From Gnetum montanum (Eukaryota > Streptophyta > Gnetopsida > Gnetales > Gnetaceae), in assembly GCA_015680685.1 (NCBI GenBank), contig MNCI01029592.1, positions 641,236 through 705,235 on the forward strand: 64,000 bases of DNA. Reading direction: 5' to 3'. Numbering within the stretch: position 1 is the first letter of the stretch; the number at the start of each line of letters is the position of its first letter. Made by a program: the position numbers and the translations under genes. The notes under the pieces were generated by a model. It made no database searches and had not been told where the DNA came from. It saw only the letters and a list, made by a program, of their open reading frames with translations. Positions 33,676-46,641 of this stretch are shown one piece after another.

Positions 33676-34575
33676 ACCTTCAACAAATATAGAAGCTTCC
33701 TACCCTACCTAAAATTCAATAGTTTCTTTGTTGTCTCCTTTATTATGGTTTACCTATTAGCAAATGCCTTGAACATCTTTAGGTTCATACTCATGTTTGC
33801 CCTCTTTGTGGAGCTACAAATGATTTTTTTCATGTCTTTTGGTAATGTCCTTTTGCTTAAAACACTTAGATTTGGGTATGCAAAGTTATTCCAAATTGTC
33901 AACTATCTCAAGATGATGTTTTCTTAGCTTTTTACCTATTACTTCCATAATTTCAGATTTGTTTGGAATATTATCAACCCTATTGTTCTTTTCATATTTG
34001 GACACGTAGATACAATATCATTTTTTAAAAAATGGAATATTCAAATATTTATCATCTAACTATTACAAAGAAATTGTAGATCTTCTACGTTATCCATTTC
34101 CAAATTATATCTTAACTTTTAAAGGTTCAATTAGAGATCAATCAGTTAATTCATCTTTTGCAATCTTGGTTTAGATTTATGAGCAACAGAGGCTGTAGCA
34201 CAAGTAACCTTATTCAGCATAGTTCTCTACAAGGGAGCTCTTCTTTTTAATTTTGGCTATCATCTACTTCATTCGATTCTTTCTTCATTTTACTTGTACT
34301 ACTAATTACAAATTACAGTTAATCTTTAGTGAGAAGTGAACTCCCAAAAAAGTACTTCTTTCTTTTGTTATTGGCCTAATTGTAAGGACGAAATCCTTAG
34401 TAGGCATCCCCAAATTCATTGAGTCTTTCCTTTTTTTGTTATTTTTATCTATCACATGCTACTTGTGTATTTTTTACTTTTTCTATTTCGTTTGGTTTGG
34501 TTTGGTTTGGTTTGTCAAATGCTACATGTATATATGATGCTTTATTTTGATTAATAAAATTTTTTGAGTGCAATA
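33676..34575 (+). mobile_element. LINE remnant, right half (zf-RVT domain and 3' end)
   Basis: Continues the LINE cut by B. On the plus strand about 33788-33860 reads CPLCGATNDFFHVFW, stop, CPFA, the Cys/His pattern of the zf-RVT domain that follows the RT of plant LINEs. Stops are frequent. Downstream lies an AT-rich 3' end with a GGTTT run (34491-34515) and AATAAAA (34554-34560), consistent with a LINE 3' UTR. Confidence 0.55.
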
Positions 34576-35270
34576 CCACCTTACCCTGCCCCACCAACCC
34601 CCTACTTTAACGGAGTTCCATATGCACCAATAAAAGAAAAAATTTAAATAGGGAAAACTCCCTTTGCAAAACCCAATGAAAGTAAGCATATAAAAACAAG
34701 AGATGCATATACAAACCAAATATTATTGAAATCAAATGAAAAGAAAAGATCATGAAATCAAATGGATAGCCGTGCAGGAACCCAACGATTGATGTAGTGT
34801 TTTGTGATACGTTGTGTTGTTTCGAGTCATGCATCGCACCCCAAAAGACTTACGAAATTTTTTGAAGTGTACGAAGGATGGGATGTGTCAGTATTACCGT
34901 GGATGTGATAATGATAAAACGAACAAGAAAAGCCATGGCCTGGGATGGTATGCGTTACGTGTAAAATTTGAATGGCAGGCAACATAATAGTCCACCAAGT
35001 GATAATTAGGTAATGGAATTTGGGAGTCCTACGGGCATTGCCATTCAACTTATGCAGCTCTTTCCCTAATTTCCCACCCTCCCAGTAGATTACTTAGCAT
35101 TGACAAATAACTATACGTTAAATTTGCATGTTATTGTGAATTGGAATCCTGCTTGAGGATTGATGTAACCTCTACTATTCCATATCATTTAATAAAGTAT
35201 GACTTTTTATTTGTATATTGTTGTGTATGTATGTATTTATGATATAATATTTTCAATGGTCTCACCTTGT
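34576..35270. other. Intergenic sequence, nothing recognised
   Basis: No supported gene. AT-rich, short open frames only, no repeat recognised. Confidence 0.5.
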
Positions 35271-35274
35271 ATTC

Positions 35275-35450
35275 TAGGGTGTAGGGCAAGTGGTCAAGAC
35301 ACTCATCTTTTTGATTGAGAGGTTATGGGTTTAATTCTTACCTTCACGGTCAATCCTAAATAACCTTGTGGTGGAACCTTTTTCATTAATAGATAACATC
35401 TACCTTAGTGTGTAAGGGTTGTGGTACCAACCCCACCATTGCTTAGACCA
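35275..35450 (+). mobile_element. SINE-like tRNA-derived sequence
   Basis: GTAGGGCAAGTGGTCAAGAC (about 35281-35300) resembles a pol III box A, and GGGTTTAATTC (about 35329-35339) a box B, spaced as in a tRNA head. A non-tRNA tail with TTAGTGTGTAAGGGTTG follows. No target duplication identified. Confidence 0.45.
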
Positions 35451-35575
35451 GATAGCATTGGAAAAATTAGACCCAGATAGCATAGACCCAGATAGCATTG
35501 GAAAAATTAGACCCAGATAGCATTGGAAAAATTAGACCCAGATAGCATTGACCCAGATAGCATTGGAAAAATTAC
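35444..35575. repeat. Composite minisatellite
   Basis: Two short modules, AGACCCAGATAGCAT and TGGAAAAATT, alternate about five times; in two places the second module is skipped so that the first follows itself. A short, probably variable array. Confidence 0.85.
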
Positions 35576-35579
35576 TTAA

Positions 35580-37310
35580 AGCAAATAGAGAAATTTTATT
35601 ATATTACTTTTAGTGTGGAAGAAATGTTTCAAAAGCCATAGGTGTTAAGTAGACATTGTATTCATGTTTTGAGGGAGAATATTGGAGTGCAATGTCGCGA
35701 AGTCAAGACACACGTGCTCATTTAGGTGTCAGAGATTCCTTTGTCGCAACGTCGTGGACGAATATTTACAGACCTTTATTTATTTACGGAACCGTGTCGC
35801 AAAACAAGTGTAAAGCTATACGTAACCTCTGCCTTGAGACACCTGGACATACCGACATATACTTGCGGAGATTCCTACAAAGATGTGATGGGATTGTTAT
35901 ATACATATCAAATCAAGGTTGTAATTTGTGATTAAAAATCCGACTCAGCCACAGCAATACCATTGAATTCTGTTCCACGTGTCCATGTCATGGACCCCAC
36001 TGGTGTGGCGCACACTGGTTTCTTTGGCCGCGGATTTGTTTTTCAGTCTCTTATCCGGATGCTGCCCGTTGATCGGCAGCATTCCCCATGGAAAAATACA
36101 AAAATAACGAAAGGGTTTTCAAAGGATTTTGAACCTTCAGGTAAAATTTTTTTCAGGTGCAAGATAATAATATTGCATTGAATAAAGTCTTTCAAAAATT
36201 TAAAAAGAATAAAGATTTTACAGCTCTCAAGGAATACATAAAAACATCTAAGAATGTTTTTGCTAAAAACAAAGATAAAAACCTTTGGGTTGAAAACATT
36301 CTGGCATGGGAAAAATTGAAGAAAAAAGCTTTCCAACGCCTTCCCTCGAGACGTTCACGGTGAAAATGTTTGAACGGGAGAAAAGCTTTTTAAGTTGAAA
36401 AATCACATTGATACTCTCAAATGTGATGTAAAAGTGTTTGAGTTAAAGAAAAATGAACGAGGCGAAACTGTTTAGAAGTGTTTTTACTTAAAGAAAACTG
36501 GAATAAGAAAACTAATTTTTTGTTACTATCAAGCCAATAAGTTTGATCAAAAGTTGATTGTATTTTTGCCATGAATTTGGTTTGTGTTTTTTATTGTCAT
36601 TGGTGTTGACAGTTTCTTATATGGTGTTGAATATTAAGCAATAGAAAGGAGGTATGAATGATAAATTAGCATGGCAAAAATGCAAATGTTTAGAAGGATG
36701 TTGAATATTACTTGAAGAGATAAATTGTACAATACAAATATTGGATAGGAAAATTTAGAGTGGCTATTATTTCAGGTAAATTTTAGGAATGGTGTTTTAA
36801 ATAGTTTAGGCATGTGTAAAGAAGATGAGATAACGAGTCTATGAAAAAAGGGTTGTTATATCAATGTTACTAAAATGAAACCACTGAAAATCAGGCAAAA
36901 AAAGACATGGGAAAAAACACGTAAGAAGATCCTTGAAAAATTGCAAATAGATAAAGATTACCTCCATATATAACCAACTTCATTTTGTTGAAACGAGGTT
37001 AAAATGATAATGATAAGTGGCGTTAATATTTGTGACGAGAAGGTACTTAAAAGTTGAAAACATGAGATTCAACCCTAACCACATTTACCTAAAGACATGT
37101 TAAATTTCGCCTACTCACGGACTCTTGGCCTGCCTCACTTGGGAGCATGAAGGCCCCAGCTTCGGCGTGATTGGTGTGGGATAACGGGCAGCAACGTTAA
37201 TTCGGGCAGCAAATGAAAAAAGATAAGATAAGCCACGCTGTTGGGGGTCGTGGTCCTGGTCCTGGTCTTGGTTGTGAACCACTAGATCACGATCCATGAA
37301 TAAATGTCTA
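35580..37310. other. Upstream intergenic region of the aminopeptidase gene
   Basis: No coding region is supported. Contains CACGTG at 35711-35716 and 35976-35981. AT-rich from 36100 to 37080, then rising GC towards the promoter, with a short GGTCCT run at about 37251-37270. Confidence 0.5.
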
Positions 37311-37318
37311 AAAATTGT

Positions 37319-37393
37319 CACGTGCCCTTAGCCCTGGCATGGACCAGCGGCAGCAAAGTAGAGTAAATGGTATTAGGCAGTCCCCCTATAAAT
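37319..37393 (+). promoter_or_regulatory. Core promoter of the aminopeptidase gene (G-box and TATA box)
   Basis: CACGTG at 37319-37324 and TATAAAT at 37387-37393. The TATA box is 72 bases before the chosen ATG (37465), leaving a 5' leader of about 45 bases. CACGTG is the core bound by plant bHLH and bZIP factors; some plant aminopeptidase genes respond to jasmonate, but that is only suggestive here. Confidence 0.6.
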
Positions 37394-37464
37394 TGGCTGG
37401 CTGGCCACCCGGCGTGACTGGCATCATCATTCTTCCGCCTTCCTTCCCAACTCATATTTCATAC

Positions 37465-40400
37465 ATGGCTACGCTTGCTAGCGCCAATGTTTCAGACCAG
37501 ACCGACAATCTGGGGCTGACGGTTCCCAAGGAGGCGCACCTGCCGGAAATAACGTTCACGGTGCCGGAAACCGACGACGCGCTGCAGTATTCCGGCGACA
37601 TTCTGGCGGTGGGCGTCACCGAGAAAGAGGCCGCCCGCGACGTTGGCGGTTTCCTGAACGAGTTTCTGCGCCGTCTGGATGCCGGCCTTGACGGTCTTCT
37701 GGCGGAGGTTGCTGGGCAGGAGGATTTTGGCGCCAAGCTTGGGCAGCAGCTCATCGTTGCTGTTTGCCAAGGGGCAGGTGTGGGGTTCAAGCGCGTGGGG
37801 CTGTTTGGCCTCGGTAAAAATGCATCGTGCGCCACCTCGCTTAACTCCTTTTCCGAGGCTTTAGCCGCTGCTGCCAAGACCGCCCACGCCGTCTCCGTTG
37901 CCGTTGCTCTTGCCGGCTCACAGCAGATGCCTCCTCAAGCAAAATTACATTCCGTCTCCCTTATTGCCACCGGTAAAATAAGAGAGGAAAACCGAATGCT
38001 GCATCTTATCACTGCTTAACTTCGTCGTACTTATATTCATATGCGTAAATTTAAATGATTGGTTTAGTTGTTTTAATTGTAACATAGATACTCTTCATAC
38101 AGGGTGCTATTTATTTTGTTACTAAAGCATTGCTCAATTTATGATTTGCAAGTCATAAGTTCTATTTAACCAATTTCCAGTTTGATTCTTACATAACGAT
38201 CATGTCCTTAAATAAGATTTTCACCCTTAAATAAGATTTTTATTTTTATTTGTGACTAATACTAACTAGTTCCAAGAGCTCTTTGTTCTAACTTTAATTC
38301 TCTGAATCATTTTCACTTTCTCTAGTTTTAAATTTTTATCTAATTTACTCTTTAAAAGAATGGCCTAGGTAGTTGTGATTACTTATTGATTAAGATTTTC
38401 ATTTTGATAATAGAATCAAGTGTAAATTTTCTTTGTTTTTATTTTTTTTCCTCTTTCCATGCTACTTTAATATGCTAAATTTCTTTCATTTCTACAATGA
38501 AGTGTTAGCTTAGTGGTAAAAGTTTTGGGTTGCTAACCCCAAGTCACAAGTTCAATTCTACAAAGTAGCATAGAGTTAAAAATTTTACAAAGTAGCATAG
38601 AGTTATAAAAATAGAGCAGTTATTTTTCAGTTTTTTTAGTTAGAATGATATTGACTTCAATGTAGATCTCTCGTAATTAATGGCAGATTTCACAAACTAT
38701 GTGAACTCATCAGTCTAGTAACGTGAGTTTAGATCCCGAATCATATATTAACGAGTTGTTTTACTCTGCTGTTGAAGCATATTTGTTAGTCCCTTGATCA
38801 GCATCTTTGTCTCTAACCATTGAGTTTGGGGCCCGGAATCATACATTAGCCAAGTAGATGGCTGTGCCGGCGTTTTAGCAGAGAGTTGTTTTACTTGGCT
38901 CTTCTGTTAGGGTCGACTCTTGACGAGCATCTTTCTCTCTGACTAATGAATTTGGCAACTAGGGAGTTCGAGGGCCCTAAGGGCACATACATTAGCCAAA
39001 GCCCACGTTTCAGCGGCGTTGTTTTACTCTGCTCTTCCATCCCATCCAAGGTATGCAGTGCTGAAGGTGTGTAGGTCGCAACTAATAGAAAACCGACTCA
39101 TCGCCTGTCATCCTCCAATTTGCCCTTGCATTTAAAGCTTTCTACCCTAACATTGCTCCCAACCATCATTCTGGTTTCCATTGATTCTTCAGGTATAGGT
39201 AAAAAGATTATCATATACGTTATTTTCATGCATACAACCAAAGATTTCCATTCAAAGATGATCAAGTTGCGGTTTCCTTCCTTAATTTATAACTTAATTC
39301 TGCTGCTTACGGTTAGGCTGTTAGGAGTACAGTAGTTTTCGGGTGCGGAACTTCTACCTTGGGTGCGTCTGTGTGTAAACTTTGCTACGGTGGTTTATTT
39401 ATAATTAATAAAACATATTAAAAATATATCACAGCAGTAATTATTTTTCAAATCGTAAAACCCACCTTCGAATCTAAGATTACGTTCTGAAGACCGTTTA
39501 TATGACCACAGGTAGCTCTAACTTACAGCGTTAACCTCACAAATTTCCAATTGGATAACTGTCGTCACCACTTTACTAAACCATAGTGACAATGGATAAC
39601 AGATTTTTCTCTGGGTGTGTTTTTTTATCTTTTATTTTTTAGCTCATGTCGGTATCATTTTGTTAAATTTCGGTGCCTGCAAAATATTACCAGAGTTTCA
39701 CTTAAACTTAGTCCCGGTGATCGGCAAAGTGGAAATACCCTGAAATTGGTGATCTTAAAACAGTAATTTTTTTCTTGTATATCAGTATTACCAGCCTTCT
39801 ATAGTAGTTGTCCGTCTTCAAGGCTGTGGTACAGGTTACCTTTTTTTTTAGTAACTATGGTGCCAGTACATTATGATTGAGGATGTTTTTATTTTTTAAA
39901 ATCTTTTATACGGTTGGTCTGTTGTGCGGGTTTGAGCTCTTAGTTTGTACGTTGTTTACTTCTCCTTTTTTTATGAATGATGCTTATTTTTCATTTAAAA
40001 TTTTAAATTATATTTGCTGCAAGATTATTAGTGTCAGCTCTGATACTCGATTAGTGATTGGAACATTCTCCATTTTCTACCGAGTATGATTGACTTTTGA
40101 GTTTGTTCCCCTTATGCAGTATGGTTGATTTGATCCGGTTGGTTGCTTGTAATTTGAATACTAATCGGTTTCGGTAGAGCATGGTCGATTTCTTTTTTAT
40201 CCCTTATTGTGTAATAACTTTTTGAGAGAATTTTGTTTGATTTGTTGGTTGAATTTTGCTTTTGCAGGGGTGATTTTGGGTACTTTCAAGGACAACAGAT
40301 ACAAATTTGAGTCAAAGGCCCCCACTTTAAAGTTAGTTAGTTTTATTGGACTGGGCAGTGAGAATGAGCTTGATCAAATATTTAAGCTTGCTCAGAAGGT

Positions 40401-43400
40401 GTCTTCTGGCGTTTTGTTGGCTAGACAACTTGTCAACGACCCTGCTAACGTCCTCACACCGCGTAAGTGTCTCTGCCCTAACCACATATGTTAAATTGTT
40501 GAGCCTTAAGCTAGTCGTTATATAAATTTATGGAACTTAAGAAAAAAAAAACATATGCCATTTGCTTTTAGGATTCTTGCATACTCCCAGATCTTGCTTT
40601 TTGGAAAGGAGCAACCATAAACGAACGATTACTTTTTAGGTTTATGTGCTAAAGAGAATCAAAGTATGAAAATAATTTATTTACAAGATTTTAGAACTTT
40701 CTTTTTTAACATTCAAGTATTATTCTTGCAGTTGCTCTTGCAGAACAGGCTTCTAGCATTGCCTCTTCTTACAGCGATGTACTTACAGCAACAATTTTAG
40801 ATGAAGAGCAGTGCAAGGAATTGAAAATGGGATCGTATTTGGCAGTTGCAGCTGCATCAGCCAACCGTCCAAGATTCATCCATCTATGTTATAAGCCTCC
40901 AGGTGGTTCTGTTAAGACAAAGCTTGCCATTGTAGGAAAAGGTTTAACATTTGACAGGTTGGTTTCGGAATACAGCTATCTTCAAACTTACTAAGCTTAT
41001 TGATTATTGTATGTTACTGTTGTTTTAGTTATTTTGTAATCTTATGAGCAGTTCTTTTCAGAAATCTGACTATACTGTTTATCATGTGATCTCAAATTCA
41101 TTGCCTTACAATTTAGGATAGTGACAACAATAGAGCATTAATGTTCATTATCATCATCATTAAAACAGTAGGCAAAATAGATTAATAATATTGGTTAAGA
41201 GAATTGAGTAAGAAAATTGCAATTCATTTGAGCATTAATTGGTATTGATTGTTCCATCTTTTAGATTGCAACTTGATTATTCTAGTTACACATGGCTATA
41301 ATTACCGGGAACAGCGTATGGTTTCTTCACTGTTTTACCAAGGATTATTTTCTTTGTAGCAATATCAAAATACAAAACTGGTATTGGTTTTTTTGGCATA
41401 GTGTGTTTTTTTGTATTATTAGATTACTGAAAGGTTACCAATGAAATGTGGCTGAAGCGGTTAGCTTATTCTTTAACAAAGATTTGCAGGCAAAAGATTA
41501 CCCATTTAATTATGTTATGGCTAGATGTCTTGGTTATACCCAGGTTGAGTAGATGCACCTAGTCAAATTACTTAGGATTCCGACACAGTAGATTATTGAG
41601 CATTAGAAAATGTCAGAGTCGGGTTTCTTTGGAAAGTAGTGTCACTGGTAGTTACACAACTTCTACATGATTGCTATTATAATGGTTTGGAACTTATATA
41701 TAGCGCATGAGTTATCTTAAGGACTTTAATATTTTATGGCAATAGTTTTTTAAATAGTGATACAATTTTGAAACAGTGGAGGCTACAACCTCAAGACAGG
41801 TGCTGACAGCCGTATTGAAGAGATGAAGAATGATATGGGAGGTGCTGCTGCAGCATTGGGGACTGCCAAAGCAATCGCTCAAATTAAACCTCCAGGAGTT
41901 GAGGTTATGATAAATGAATGATATTAACCTTTTAGCATATTTCATGAATTCTTCTTCGTAAAAGCACTGTAAGCGTTGTCTGTATATTAATGGTTTTATC
42001 ATTGGCTTCTATGTAGGTGCATTTCATTTCTGCTTTATGTGAGAATATGATCAGTGGGACCGGCTATCGTCCAGGTGACATTGTTACTGCTGCGAATGGA
42101 ACGACAATTGAGGTACAACTAAATAATTTTATTCCTCATAATTAATTTGGATTTCTCTTAATTCTTTTCAAATGTACCTTTTAAAACTTAATAAAAAAGG
42201 ATCATCTCTGGAGCTTCAGTGCTCATCTGGTCAAGTAAGGTCTTGGGAGGGTAGTAGGTAAGCAGAAGGGACATTATTATTATAAAATGACTTAATTTCC
42301 TTTTTCAATGTGTCTATTTTTTCACCGTGATTGACTCAACTTAGATATTTTAACATTAGCTATGGTGTTTCTTAGAAACTGTCCCTACGAGTTTTTGGCA
42401 AATGGGTTTTTGCAAATAGTTAGTTTATATGACCCGTGCTTTGACATGAGAGTATTCAGGTTAATAATACAGATGCTGAAGGCAGATTGACATTGGCCGA
42501 TGCCTTGATCTATGCATGCAATCAAGGTGTTGACAAGGTACTTGCTGAATGTTTTGTTTTTTTAAATAATAATCTTTTTGATCAGCTAAGTTGCTGCATA
42601 TCATTTCTTTTGCATGTGTCACAGATAGTTGATCTTGCCACGCTGACTGGAGCATGCATAACTGCGCTGGGAAATGACATAGCTGGTAATTTAACTAATA
42701 ACTCATATTATTCCATTTTTTAAGGGTGCCTATAAATTGACGTTTCATGTTATACACGTTCTAAGTATGTCAAAAAACGACATGTTTTCTGACGACGAGA
42801 CATTTAAGTATTAAGGGTTTGAACTTCAGAATGAGTTGCTTATTTCTTTGTAGCTTTTAATTTCTAGTTCAACTTAATCTATGCTCCAACTTGTTTGTAC
42901 AGGCTTCATGTAATGTTGGACTATAAGTACGTTTTTAAGCATTCAATTTATATCGTTCTTGATTAATGCAAATCTGCCAAACGCACGAAAACAATGTTCT
43001 TGACTGTGATGGGCAATGAAATATTTTCTAAACAAAATTTTTAAGAAAACTTTTTGTAATGGTTTACAGGAGTGTTCACTCCCAGTGATGAACTAGGCCA
43101 AGAATTACAGAAAGCCGCAGAAGTTGCAGGCGAAAAATTCTGGAGGCTGCCATTAGAGGAATCCTACTGGGAAGGCATGAAATCAGAAATTGCTGATATG
43201 GTTAACACTGGTCCTAGTGCAGGTGGAGCTATCACTGCTGCTCTCTTTCTGAAGAAGGTAATTGTCTGTACCTTAATAAGGATTATGATCATGCAATTAC
43301 AACGTCATTTGTGATTCTACATTAATGAATGTTTATCTTTTTTACAGTTTGTTGATTCTTCATTAATTAATGTTTATTGTTTTTTTCCAGTTTGTTCAGG

Positions 43401-43519
43401 AAAATGTGCAGTGGCTGCACATCGATATAGCTGGTCCAGTATGGAATACAAAGAAGAAATGTGCAACTGGTTTTCCTGTCCCAACTCTAGTCCAGTGGGT
43501 CTCCAGCAACATAGCATAA
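37465..43519 (+). CDS. LAP: Leucine aminopeptidase, M17 family (9 exons, 535 aa)
   Basis: Releases N-terminal residues, Leu among them, from peptides; the family is a hexameric two-metal enzyme, and plant members also cleave Cys-Gly. Exons: 37465-37972, 40268-40462, 40732-40957, 41777-41903, 42017-42112, 42460-42537, 42625-42685, 43070-43257, 43391-43519; all introns are GT-AG and the sum is 1608 bases. Catalytic residues present: Lys304 and Asp309 (VGKGLTFDS across exons 3/4), Lys316, Asp329 (KNDMGG), and Asp389, Glu391 and Arg393 in the NTDAEGRL signature (exon 6). Length and the short N terminus ([10 protein letters not shown]) fit the cytosolic plant form rather than the longer plastid forms. 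An in-frame ATG at 37339 lies upstream of the TATA box and is less likely. Exon 1 is GC-rich, the rest AT-rich. No defects seen. Confidence 0.96.
38500..39060. repeat. Repeats in intron 1 of the aminopeptidase gene
   Basis: A tRNA-like stretch at about 38506-38562 (TTAGCTTAGTGGTAAAAG, then CAAGTTCAATTCT) looks like a SINE head. A 26-base direct repeat (AAGTAGCATAGAGTTA) follows at 38562-38610. Then three degenerate units sharing ATACATTAGCCAA and GTTGTTTTACT-TGCTCTTC at about 38740-38780, 38845-38925 and 38980-39035. Rest of intron 1: nothing recognised. Confidence 0.5.
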
Positions 43520-43687
43520 ATGTTTATGAACCCTGCATAGAATGTGTGCGCTCTTTTAATATCTTTAGTTAGAAGTTGAAATAGAAATTTAGGGTGCCTA
43601 GTATTTGAGAGTGCAAGTTGGAGAATAGTTATAGGGATAAATGCTCAAGCTGAAAACAGGAATAATGCTACGTTTTCGAATCTTATA

Positions 43688-43693
43688 AATAAA
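43688..43693 (+). terminator. Poly(A) signal of the aminopeptidase gene
   Basis: AATAAA 169 bases after the stop codon, in an A/T-rich context. Confidence 0.55.
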
Positions 43694-43699
43694 AAATAA

Positions 43700-46636
43700 T
43701 GTAAAACCTTGATGGTTGTCACGTACTCCATCATGCGCTTGCGTTTCTTTTATGACCCTTTTAATTATTTCTTTTTTATTTATGCTGAATCTTCTCCCTG
43801 CAGAATTGATGTATGTTCAGGTATATCGATCACATTTAAAATACTCTCAGACGTTAAAATTCTTGAACAGAAATGTGTTGTAATTTTTAATATCGTCAAC
43901 CCCTTCTTTTTTATCCTCGTGGACCTCGTTTTATTGCCTTTTGGCTTTAAAATAAGGAAAACCCAATTTTATTCATGGCCCCTGTACGCGACCAAACAAA
44001 GTACATAACATCACCGATTTTTTCAAATGCATATCCAATATTACAGTCAAAAATAAAACCAAAGTTCTAAGGAAATGAAATAATTAAATAGTTAAATAAA
44101 TTAAGAAATATAGCCGGTAGACATAAATCAAGCTTTCAGGAACCCTCACAAAGTCATGACATGGTTATAACTTTGGGGGGGTTGGCCAGCGATGAATAAA
44201 AGTGAACTAGGTCTTTTGTTGAGTTATTCGTTTAACTGATTATTGCCTTAATTGTTTAGATTTTTTCTAACTCGTAGTTTGTTTTTAGAGAATACTCAGA
44301 AAAAAAAAAGTTGGCCAATTTGGTATTTCCAAAAACTCCTTTAGGTTCTCACAACTTTTGTACCAAAAAAAATCCTCCACAGTACTCATGGAATAATGCC
44401 TCAAGCTTACAAGGGTACGTTGGAACTTAACATTCTACAAATTTAGTGGAACTTAGCACCTTTAGGCATAGATTATATGACCACACTGAGGGCTACGGTC
44501 AGCATTCTTTGTGCTTATTGTTTTTCTTCTTAGGTTGATTGGGATGTCTATAATTTAAAGGTAGCTCAATTGATTATTTCATTGTAAGGTAACTTCTTAT
44601 TCTTTGTAAGTTTTAACAAAGTACGAAGTTGGATACCGATCCATCAAGACAAGACAAGGTTGCCTACATGAGTTTTCTTTCATCATTCATTTCTATTAAG
44701 AGTTAAATCTTTACCTATCAACAAATTTATCATATCATCTTTAACCATTTCTTTTCGTGTCTATTTAGGTTTTACTCTTGAGGAGTTTTTTAAACATGAA
44801 CAAACCATTTAAGATACTATTTTTGTAGCTTATTTACAATAGAAGACACTCTAAGTCTTCCTGTAATATCTAGACCGTAAGGTTTAATTTTTCTTGTAGC
44901 ATCCAACATTCATCTATACATTTTTGTCATACAAATTTGTTGTTCATGTCACAATTTTACAATTCAATATTTAACACCATCTAAAATAGCAAGCGTGTCA
45001 CCTAGAAGACCACATAACTAGTCACAATAGCTTATTATTACATGCATGGTCAAGCATGTCACAATGCATTGTGGGCATGCATATATCATCATGCATAGCA
45101 CAACCTTTGGGAAAAATTCCAAATATTTTTCTATTATGATAGTTAAAATTGGCAAAGGAGACTTCCCTATTGTTCTAAATGCACACCACTATTCTATCTA
45201 CTTTGTTGAAATCATAATTGTTTTTTATTGTATTTAATTAGGTGTTCCTAGGTTCCACCCCTATCTACCCACTAAGCAAGGTGACATGCCTTTAATAACG
45301 AGCTAAAGTAACCAGCTATATGCTACTCCTAATCTCTATCATGCATTAGGATAGTAATTTATACTTTATTATTATTGTATTGCTCTTATCTATTTGTGAA
45401 TATATTTGTGAAGTTTGTTGTGTCTATTTTTGTGTTAACTCATGACACAATCTCACAAGTAGCAATTTTCACAAAAAGATATGAACAAATGGTCGATAGT
45501 TGTAACCATTGTTATGAGACTTTGAGTCTATGAGTTAATCATTTTTTCTTAAATGAACTTGAACTCAATGATTTACTCAATGAGGAGTAGTGAGTATCCC
45601 TTATAGCCTATTGGACTCCAGGTTTTGAAGATCATCAATTTGGAGGCTTTATCCCAAGAAGAACATTGTCTTATGCATTCCATTGCAACTTTTTGTGCCA
45701 GTTGACCAATATTTGTAGATTAAAGTCAAATTTTGAAGATCTTCGAGACCTTCGACAGCTCACTCCTAGGGAAAAAGTTACTCCCTTAATGTTAGCTCAG
45801 ATTTTATAATTTTGCAAGGTCTAACATGTAGGGTTGGACCCTCAACATAGGTCATCCCCAAAATTTTAAAAAAAAATTATGAAACAAATCACTCCCTTTG
45901 TGCTCACCTTGTCTTAGATGATCACCCCCTCATGAACGGTCATCCACTCTGTGAAACTAGAAATCCTTGTGGAATTTGGACAAGTCTTTCCCATGCATGG
46001 GTTGACCATATAAAGCACTAAAAATCAAAAGTATATGAACATTGGAGGTTATACAAATCATCAAGTTCATTTACTATCATATGTCCTTACCAAGCTAAAG
46101 CATTTCTCTTAGGTCTATCATGGCGAATCCAGATGTTGGAGCCAAGGTGAAGACAAATTGTTGGGCAGAGATGAGTATTGCAAGCAACAACAACAGCAAG
46201 TGTAGAAGAAGTAAAATGCACCTAAATTGTCATATTTCATTTGATGTACATTGTACTAAAATTCCATATTGTATGCATTATTTTGTGCCCATTTGTTTGT
46301 CCTCATTAAATGCAATATGATCCAGCAGAGATCCTTGTATGCATCTTTCAATTTTTATTTGAAATTTATGATTTGGTTTAAGGATTTTGGCCTGAAAACG
46401 CTATTTGTAGCAAAGGGAGACTAAAAACCCTTGAAACTAGTGTTGTTATTTAAGGAGTTGAAGAGTGAAGAGTTAAAGGAAACCCAAAGGAAGTGGAGAT
46501 TTGAATAGCCCCTACAGAGTGAACTAGGCCCAACCTTAACCACTATAGAATTTTGGCATGCATTTTTTTTGTGCCATCCATAGCTTACATATTTTTTCTT
46601 TGCAAGACATTTTAAATAATACTAGATTCATCATTA
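43700..46636. other. Intergenic sequence, nothing recognised
   Basis: No supported gene or LTR structure. Low GC. A few open frames (for example 46120-46320) lack recognisable motifs. It may contain old repeats not identifiable by eye. Confidence 0.5.
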
Positions 46637-46641
46637 ATTGT

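Noticed and set aside
37452-37877. Minus-strand open frames of 92-141 codons opposite aminopeptidase exon 1
   Set aside because: Shadow frames of a GC-rich exon; no recognisable motif.
38506-38562. tRNA gene in intron 1
   Set aside because: Box A- and box B-like stretches are present but acceptor and D stems do not pair well; more likely a SINE head.
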